DNA from: Alisma plantago-aquatica
Lineage: Eukaryota > Streptophyta > Magnoliopsida > Alismatales > Alismataceae
Reading direction: 5' to 3'
NCBI GenBank assembly: GCA_963693085.1
Contig: OY856412.1
Span: forward strand, 345,956,457-346,020,456
DNA: 64,000 nucleotides
In this document: positions 55,307 through 64,000 of the stretch, one piece after another
Numbering within the stretch: position 1 is the first letter of the stretch
How the letters are laid out: every line of letters begins with the position of its first letter
The notes under the pieces: generated by a model
Database searches by the model: none
The model's input: the letters and a program-made list of their open reading frames with translations, nothing else
Told to the model about the DNA's origin: nothing
Position numbers and translations under genes: made by a program

Positions 55307-58300
55307 ATGAATGGTGAAAAAAATGTAGGCATGATTGAAGTCATGGGACACAATGTAAAATCTTTATTTGACTCTGGATCTACTGATACTTTCATTTTGA
55401 GAAATCTCACAACTATGCTTTGTTTGGATATCAAGGATTTAGGGTATATCTTGGATGTCACAACCCCATGTGGTCGAACCTTTACATCCCTTTTGAAAAC
55501 TCTTGTGATACCTGTTAAATATCCAGATCATCAGTTCCCTACAGATTTTATCCTCCTTGACATTAAAGACTTTGATGTGATAATTGGTATGGATTGGCTT
55601 TATACCTATATGGAAAACATCGATTGTAGGGAGAAGAAGGTAATCGTAACGAGACCAGGTCACCCATCGTTCATCATAAGGGGTAGGAAGGATGCTACCA
55701 CCAGCCTGTATGTGTCAGGTTTGAAGGCAGAGAAGATGATAACCAAAGGTTGTCAATCTTTCCTAGCAGTCGTTACTGAGTCGGAGCCCAAGGTGCAACC
55801 CTTACATGAAATAGAGGTAGTCAGGGACTACGTAGATGTTTTCTCAAATGATTTGCTTAGGATCCCTCCTAAGAGAGAGGTAGACTTTTAAATTGAGATA
55901 TCTCCTGGGACAAACCCTATTTCAAGAGCACCTTATAGGGCCCCTGTCGAGTTGCTCGAGTTGAAGAAACAACTGTAGGAACTATTAGAGAAGGGTTTTA
56001 TCCGCCCTAGAACATCACCATGGGGAGAACCAATTCTCTTTGTGAAGAAGTAGAACGGTTCACTCAGAATGTGCATAGACTATCAGATGATCAACCACGC
56101 TACCATTAAGAACAAATACCCTTTACCCAAGATAGATGACCTATTTGACTAGTTGAAGTCAGCTCGAGTCTTTTCAAATATTTACCTGAGATCGGGTTAC
56201 CACCAGTTGCGAGTCAAAAGTGAGGACATCCCAAAAACCACTTTTAGAAACCGTTATGGCCACAACAAGTTTGTGGCTATGCATTTTGGTTTGTCCAATG
56301 CCCCAAGTGTGTTCATGAACCTCATGAACAGTGTGTTCCAACCTTTCCTTGACTCTTTTGTCATAGTATTTATAGATGACATCTTGGTTTATTTTGATGA
56401 TCTAGAACAACACCGAGACCACCTGAGTAGAGTCCTTGATATCTTGAGAAAGCAAAAATTTTATGGGAAATTCTCAAAGTGCGAGTTTTGGATAGACGGT
56501 GTCATGTTCCTTGGATACATCATATCCGGAGGAACCACCTCGATGGATCTATATAAAGTGTCGACCATTCAAGATTGGCCAACTCTGAAGAATCCTTTAG
56601 AGATCAACATCTTTCTGGGATTGGCTAGATACTATCAACGCTTCATAAAGGATTTCTCAAAGACATCTTTGCCTCTTACCAAGCTCACCCAAAAAGATGA
56701 GAAGTTTGTGTGGTTGGACCTATGTGAAGCACGATTCCAAGAGCAAAAGGAGAAGTTGACTACAACCCCAATGTTGACTCTATAGTCCGGTAATGATGGT
56801 TTTATGATCTTCACTGATGCATCAAAGATGGAACTCGAATGTGTACTAGATCAAGATAGACATGTTGTTGCCTATGACTCCATACAACTCAAACCTAATG
56901 AAGTAAATTATCTGATGCATGATTTAGAGTTGGCTGCGATTATACATGCCCTGGAAATTTGGCGACACAATCTGTATGGAGCCATCTTTGAGATCTTCAC
57001 CGACCACAAGAGCTTGTAGTATGTCCTAACTCAAAAGGACCCGATTATGTGATAGAGACGATGGATGGAATACATGAAGGATTATGATTTCATCATTGTA
57101 TATCACCCTAGAAAGGAAAACGTGTTAGCTGATGCTCTTATCTGAAAATAGCTTAGGTGTGCAACTGTCTTATCTAGACAGTCGAGGAAGCTAGAAGATC
57201 TTATAGAGTGGACTCCACAACCGTTAGAAGACCGAGTCCATTTAGCTAATATACAAACTAAACCAGACTTGTTGAGTGAGTTGGTAGCTGCCCAGATAGC
57301 CAGTCTAGAGCTTGACAAGATGAAAGGTTTTTTGGAGAAACCTCAGACCCATCTCTTTGTAGGAGTGGATGGTAGGATCCGATACAAGAGTCATATTTGG
57401 GTTCCTGAAAGCTCGCTTTTGAAGGATCGTATCTTGCAAGAAGCTCATGGTTTGAAGTACACAGTACACCCTGGCACTACCAAAATGTTTAAGGATCTGC
57501 AACAGTTCTTTTGGTGGCCAAGAATGAAAAGAGATATAGAGGCATATGTGGCCAGTTGTCTCACTTGCCAGATGATGAAGGCTGAACACTAGAGACCCGG
57601 TGGATTGCTATAGTCGATTGAAATTCCTGAGTGGAAATGGGAACAAATCACCATGGACTTTGTGGTGGGTCTCCCCAAAACCAAGCAAGGTCATGATGTA
57701 ATATGGGTTGTGGTAGATCACCTTACCAAGTCAGCATATTTCCTCACACTAAAGACCACTGCCAAGGTGATAGATTTTGCTGAACTATACATCCAAGAGA
57801 TTGTACGACTACATGGTGATCCGAGTTTGATCATTTCTGACTGTGATCTGAAGTTTACTTCCAAGCTGTAGAAGTACGTACAAGTGGAACATGGAACTAG
57901 ACTAAAGTTTAGTACATTGTATCTCCCCCATACTGATGGACAATCAAAGAGGACAATCTAGACTTTAGAGGATTTGTTAGGAGCTTGTGTGCTCGATTGG
58001 GGTGGTTCATGGGAGCAATACCTGACCCTCACTGAGTTTGCTTACAGTAACACCTACCAAGCCAGTATTGGGATGCCACCATATGAAGCTCTCTATGGGA
58101 GGTTGTATTGGTCTCCACTTCACAGGGATGATGTGGGTGAGAGGACCTTATTGAGGTCAGATGAGCTCCATGTGTATGCAGAAAAAGTCATTTTGATAAA
58201 GCAAAGGCCGAAGAGAGTGTAGGATCGACAGAAGTCATATGTAGATGTGAAGCGGACTGACTTGCAGTAAATTGTGGGAGAGCATGTGTTTCTGAAAATC

Positions 58301-58669
58301 TAACCCCTCTGAGCTATAGCTAAGAATAGAGGAAAATTGAGTGCCCGATACGTGGGTCCGTTTGAGATTTTAGAACGGATTGGTGAAGCTGCTTATTGTT
58401 TGGCCTTATCCCCTCAATATAGTAAAATGCATGATGTTTTCCACATGTCTAATATAAAGCACTATGTGAAGGACCCAAGCCATGTATTGAGAATTGAACC
58501 TATTCAGCTCCAACGGAGATTGACATATCCTGAGTCACCTGTGAAAGTATTGGATACCAATGTGAAAGAACTCAGAATTAAAGAGATAGAGATGGTAAAG
58601 GTTCTTTGAAAGCACCATGGGGAGGATGAAGCCACATGGGAGAACAGACATGGAAAAGGCATAACCTAA
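55307..58669 (+). pseudogene. chromovirus pol: PR-RT-RH-IN-chromodomain, nonsense-riddled
   Basis: One reading frame runs 3.36 kb without a frameshift. Domains: protease with DSGSTDTF (about 55370), reverse transcriptase with the catalytic FIDD in VFIDDILVYF (about 56370), RNase H (FTDASK, about 56810), the integrase zinc site (CLTCQMMKAEH, about 57565-57590) and core (MDFVVGLPKT, about 57655), and a chromodomain-like end (PVKVLDTNVKELR, then GEDEATWE, about 58540-58640). About 19 in-frame stops interrupt it: 12 TAG, 4 TGA and 3 TAA by hand count, mostly where relatives have Gln, Trp or Arg. Such decay is expected from deamination of methylated cytosine. The chromodomain would steer integration toward heterochromatin. 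Confidence 0.9.
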
Positions 58670-58725
58670 ATTGTTTGTTTGATTGGTTGAATTTTGGGGA
58701 CAAAATTCTTATAAGGAGGGGAGGA

Positions 58726-61597
58726 TGTTACAACCTCGATTTTTGCTTATATGATTGTAATTGCAATTGTTTAAAAGAAATGTACTTGGTTTTAAAGTGC
58801 ATGATTTATGATAAATATATGAATTTCTTTTACAACTCTTCCTTGTGCATGGTTTTTCGTGGACCCTTAGGTAATAATGGGTCTTAGATACTAAAAGAGG
58901 AAGACAAGTTAAAAGGGAATAAGAAGTTCATAAATAATAATGAAAATTGGGATAAAGGTGAAAATTTAAGAAATAAATAGATAAGTGTGGGTTTGATCAT
59001 AATGGATGGTGTTTCAAACCCCACATGGATTCTTGAGATACGATGAATCGAAATAAAGGAAAATAATGAAGTGTGAGAGAGGAAATATGAATGAAGTATA
59101 TATATTTAAGCAATAAGTTGCACTTAAGGAAAAGGTTTATTTTTTAAATAATGACTCCAAACTTGGCACGCCAATAGATTAGGTCATTATTAAGCTTCCC
59201 TCATAATTTGGGATTAAAAGGATCCATGGTTGGAGAGTTATGAAATTTACAAACTTTCCTAATGTGAGAAGGATATATGAAAATGTCACATTTATTTTTT
59301 AAGCGAAATATCTCTATTTTCTCGATTTTTGCTGATGTGGGTGTAACGACGACTGTTGGATCTGAAATCCACGATGCATGTATCATCCCCTACATCTATT
59401 TCAACTAGGAACATGGGAGGAATTTGTTATCCACTTTCCTCACGATCCAATGCATCATCAGATCTGAGAGTGGGCCCTCTGTCTTCGGGAGGTCATGAGG
59501 ACTCGATCCATACCAGGATTGGGTACCTATTGTAGTGGGAATAGAGTTTCCCTAATATCATTGAACGTGCAACCCTACCCTATATGGGGGGGGGGGGTGT
59601 TGTGCAATGCCAACAATCATGAAATTGCTTCTCGTGAGATCAGAATGACTAGGCGAGTGTGTTGGCGTTTTCAATTGGAAGAATCGGCCTGCCCTACACC
59701 CCTGACAAGGAGATGGTTCCTCCGGAGAAGGACGACATCGTATCGGTGCCAGGAGGAAGAGGGCGGAGAGATTAGCAACTTCTTTGAATTTGAAAGAATG
59801 CGGTGAAGCTTCAGGTGATCTCAAATCTCGTGTAGGAGCAACGACGAGCGAAGTCAACTCTCGGATTGACCAGTCGCTTGCGGGACGAAAAACTCAGAGG
59901 TTGAAGATGATCAAGGGGGAAATTGCTCCCCTGCCCTCACATCTCTATTGATAGGGTTAGCCTTTTATGGTAATTTTGCAGCCCCTCTTTTGTTAGATAG
60001 TGTGTTTCCCCGCTAGCTTGGTTTCAAATTTGATAATCCACGTGGCTGTTTTCCATTGGTAGAAAAAGGATTATCTTATAAAATATGTAACTAATTGTGG
60101 AAAGATCAGATGAAGATATTCTATATATGAAAGTTGATAAAAAAACATGAAGAATCCAATAAAAATATAATCGAAGCCTAATATTGCTTACAATTTAAAA
60201 AGTACACAAAGTTACCACTTTTAATGTATTAAATTATGGTAAAAACCTAATTTGATATGGAACCCAGATTTAATGGCTCTTTTGGGTTATTCTGAGTAAT
60301 ATTAACCTATTGAGAATAAAAGGGAGAGTTAAATTTGAAAATAGTAATTTTATGTTTGTTTTAGGGTTTTATGCACATGATTATATTTAGAAACCCTAAT
60401 TTAGGAAAATATGGGTTTTAATGGTTTAAATTTGAAAATGTAATTATACAATAGAGATTTGATGATCTCAAACTTGTTTTAAGATTAAAAAACCCTTAAT
60501 GAGTATAATGGGGATAATTAGGGTTTTGTAAATGAGAAACTTATTTTAGAGTTGTTAGCCTAAAAAGGAAATAAAGTTGGATAAAGAAACCTAAGAAACC
60601 CTAATGAACCCTAAGGGCTTAGAAGCCTTAGAAAGTATCCTCATGTCCTTAGGAAGGTGTTTTGACATTAGGTAATCTATGTGTTTCAGGGATTAAGGGT
60701 TTTTGGAATTAAGTTGCTTGCTTGGATATGTTGTTGAATTTGGATTCTATTGCTCAAGAACAAGTATGTGGTTACGTGTATGGTTAAATCACTTTAGTTT
60801 CCTGGTGATTCTCAAAGTTTTATCGATTTCTTGGAATAATTGCTTGGTTGTATTTTATTTCATGCAACAATAAAGTGACTATGACTATCACCTTTATTAT
60901 ATGTGCATAACTAGCTCAGATCATGGTCCTCCTCTATAGCTCTGATGTTGATGAGATAGATGACCTAGTACATGGTCTATCCACAAGGAAGAATCATTAG
61001 GTTATCATCATTCGATGTGTTGGTCTACCCTTGGGTAGGACCATACGACTCCACGACCCTATGTATTGATCTACCTGTAAGGTAGGATCATGGGGGTTAG
61101 TTGAGATCTACCATATGAGAGGTAGTATCCTTGTCCACAACAGGGACATCACAGAGGGTAGGGTATGCAAGGATTGAGTAGTCATCTTTAAAACATAAAG
61201 TTTGCTTGTTAAACAATAATTGCTTGCAATAGATTGTTACAATCAAATGCAAGATTCTTATTTCTACCACATACCAGTATAATTCATTATACTGACCATC
61301 TTTTTGTTTGTTGACATTTTAGGAAAATGGGTATTCCTTTAAAGTGAAATAGATGGAATAAAGCTTAATAAAGAATTGATGGATTGTAGATAGATAAGTT
61401 CTTTCTAGGGTAATTACTTCCACTTCCTAAATTTTGCAAGGTATGAATAGAAAAATTTTATTCCATTAAAAGTTTAGTTGTAGTAGAATTTATTAATTAT
61501 TGTTGATTATTTGCAAAACCATTGATCCTATTTTGGGATAATGCCTATGACCTCTTAGTCCCCTTAATAGGGTTTACTGGGAGGCGGGGTCGTTACA
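58726..61597 (+). repeat. 3' LTR of the chromovirus, 2.9 kb
   Basis: Starts TGTTACAACCTCGA after the polypurine tract AAGGAGGGGAGGA (58713-58725) and ends GGTCGTTACA at 61597. It includes a run of 12 G's at 59586-59597. Its last 1.1 kb is the source of both arms of the palindrome at the 5' end. Short frames inside are not genes. Confidence 0.85.
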
Positions 61598-64000
61598 TTT
61601 TCGTTTCTCAATCTCATATCATAAAACTCACACATGTCCCATAAGAATAAAGGAAAATCTAATCTATTTATGGTTGGCACCACACAAGGTCTAGTTTCAG
61701 AAGTCCTCCAGCTCCTTTTCAGTTGGTCTTTAGATTGCTCTATCCTTGATGTTGCTCCTTTCCTACAGGCATCACGCCACTAGTCATGCATAAAACATTT
61801 ATTAGTGGAATTGAACATATTATAAAATTGAAATAACATATACTTTGAGAAGAAAACACTTAACATCATGAAAAATAACTTTGCTTTTTATCATTTTCTT
61901 TTATCTAGCTTATATAAGAATCCTCGTGTTTTGCACCAAAGTGCCTCTGAATTGCACCATAGTGTTTTGTAGGCTAGGAAAGCCCATCAGGTTGATCTTA
62001 TATAATGTTCATTCATTATCTTTACTCTTTACTCTAGAATACTCTCTACTTTTTCTCTAACATGAATGATAAAATATTAACATTCTTGAAAACAAACCAT
62101 AAAACAATTTCATTTCTCCAATAAATTTTTACTTTGATCAATAAAACCATAGCATTCATAATACATTCACATAATAACATGTACATTGTACGCAATCACA
62201 TATAATCATGCAATAACTATGTTGAAAGTGCGTGAACCACTTATAGAGATCGAAACAACTCTGAATGTTCTCTTGACATTGAGGAAAGTCTAGTTACCCT
62301 GCTGAAATAATTAATTTTCATTAATGATTTATATTCAGCTAGACTTCTAGTGTTGTAGGGTTCTTTAGTTATTGATATAAGTTTGACACCGATACATGCT
62401 TCAAACCTATTTATTATGATTACTTGTGTTTTTATCTTTCCATTGAGTATTTATTTGTATTATTCTGACATCAGGTTAGTTAAATACAAATTTTCAAAGA
62501 TCTAGCCAATCATAGGGAATGGAAAATCCACGTGTAAATATCTATTACTCTAAACAGAGCTAGGCCCACATGTAGGTGGTCAAATCCTAGCTAGACAACT
62601 ATAACTAGGTCCTAGCTCTTCTTTGTATGCATTAACAACGAGAAGGGTGAGCAAAAACCGAAAAAGAACTAGTGATAACTATCAGGCAATTGGATTGCCA
62701 AGGGGATATTAGGGAAAACATTACCCCCCTTCTGCTTCCTCGATCAATAAACACAAATGGCATCGCCATAATGAAGATCCCTGCTCCACAAATCATTCAG
62801 ATCAAATCCCTATAAGAAATGAAGGATCGAGTTACATTCGCCTAGATTTGGTGAAAACAAAAACCCAGACTCAGGCTGGGTGGTAGTCAGATGAGAAAAG
62901 AAAAACTAGTCACTATAACAAAGAAGGAGCAAAGAGAAGGGAACCCGTAAATCAGTGAGATGCACCAAGGAATAAGCATTGCAAGGGACTCAAAATTCCA
63001 TGGCAAAGGAACCCATCGGCAAGCCAAAATGAGCACATGAGAAAAAGTGAGAAAGCATCACTGTGTATCAGAGAACAATAAAATGAACTCAAATGAGCGG
63101 CAAATGGTTAAACCAAAATACCTTAAATCGTAGTGTCTCTTGGATGGATTAAACTTCCTAGGAGTGTTGTCGAATCATCTAACACTCCACCTAGGGTGAA
63201 GAAGGTCAGAGAATCCCCAAAGAAGTCGATCCTCAGGAAGGTTACAAGCAGAGTAAGCTAATGGGGAGATGGGGTTCAAGAGGGAAAAACAGGGTTGTAC
63301 CTTGGTTCCTTGAGGTTTGGGGATCATTTTCAGGGTCATATTTATAAGTTTTGAGATCTAAGAGAGATAGAGTTTCTTGCAGCGATGGGAAATAGGGGAG
63401 GAGGGGAGAATTCTTACCGCTAGGGAACCCTAGGTCATGGATTCCCATCTTGTTTGGGATCAGGTGGTGAGTAATGGTCCATAGATGGTGAAAGTGATCT
63501 AAGTGATTGGTGGAAACGATCAAAGAGAGGGATTAGGGTGGGAAAGGAGCATTACATCTATACAATCTTAGAGGTAGTAGAAGTCGGGTGAAGAAGGGAC
63601 TCCTCCCGTGCATGGATGCCTTTGGGTCCAAATCTGACCCGAGTTCTGACAGAGCATGACAAATCAGGCTTATATAGCCTAAGTTCTAATCCATTTAGGA
63701 CCATAGTTGATGAAATTTATTCATTTCCTTTTTGTATTTTAATTAGTGGGTCTATATCTACCCAAAGAGGTATAAATTGGTAGGTTACCAATGGGACCAT
63801 GAGGAATCCAAAAAGGACATTAGTTTTCTTATTTGGAAGTCCCACTCACATGTATTCTCCCTTTAAAAAAACAAAAAAAAGAATTAATTATATAGGATAA
63901 GATAAAATAAATTTGAGACTTCTATTTTGGGTAAAACTAGATATTACCAATATAAGTTCAGAATAAAATTAATGATGATGCGTACGCAGGTGATTATGAG
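61598..64000. other. unresolved AT-rich sequence, possibly an LTR on the minus strand
   Basis: There is no gene. A TATA-like GGCTATATAAGCC (minus strand, about 63667-63679) with CT-rich sequence downstream, and the absence of coding, recall an LTR promoter. I could not find LTR ends, a primer site or a second copy in the window. Confidence 0.3.

Larger units (their letters stand above)
51196..61597 (+). mobile_element. Tekay/Del-like chromovirus with a palindromic 5' LTR
   Basis: This is a Ty3/gypsy element with gag, protease, reverse transcriptase, RNase H, integrase and a C-terminal chromodomain on the plus strand, and a 2.9-kb 3' LTR (58726-61597). The left end is not a normal LTR. It is two LTR 3' portions head to head (51196-52357 inverted, 52358-53430 direct). 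The flanks TTGTC (51191-51195) and TTTTC (61598-61602) could be a target duplication with one change. The coding region carries many nonsense codons and cannot work. Confidence 0.85.

Overview
This window is nuclear DNA from a flowering plant, probably a monocot (inference from the look of the subtilase proteins; no marker settles the species). It is AT-rich and made mostly of transposable elements inserted into one another. The only clearly host-type genes are two tandem subtilisin-like serine proteases on the minus strand. One is intact (16227-18566). The other (7211-14413) has lost its 5' end and is split by an LTR/copia element and capped by a CACTA transposon.

Layout from left to right. 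1-2807: the gag end, tRNA-Asp-type primer site and 1.6-kb LTR of a Tat/Athila-like Ty3/gypsy element on the minus strand. It sits inside the TNP2 transposase of a first CACTA transposon (2808-7238), which also holds a gypsy relic (about 5641-6436). The outer end of that CACTA lies in the last codons of subtilase copy 1. 8926-13852: a complete, apparently very young Ty1/copia element with two LTRs that I read as identical, a 5-bp target duplication and an open 1,398-codon gag-pol. 16227-18566: the intact subtilase, with a TATA box. 18660-27657: about 9 kb of AT-rich degraded repeats with a fossil TNP2 exon. 27661-40705: a second CACTA transposon, bounded by matching 28-bp termini and an AAT duplication. 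On its minus strand it carries a TNP2 transposase pseudogene and a second gene with a Ulp1-type protease domain. It also has large arrays of palindromic repeats, and an intact 435-codon ORF with its own TATA box interrupts one of these arrays. 41384-43105: a 5'-truncated LINE with a target duplication. 43723-50983: a non-autonomous LTR element with unequal LTRs. 51196-61597: a Tekay/Del-type chromovirus whose 5' LTR is replaced by a head-to-head LTR palindrome of about 2.2 kb. Its pol holds one reading frame but has about 19 nonsense codons, mostly TAG. 61598-64000: unresolved, probably LTR-like sequence.

The elements do not cooperate as a pathway. The window records serial insertion. The items most worth attention are the self-palindromic tandem units of the second CACTA element, the intact ORF lodged within them, the palindromic 5' LTR, and the CAG-to-TAG decay pattern of the chromovirus. 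All coordinates and identities were read by eye, and intron borders and repeat edges are approximate unless stated.
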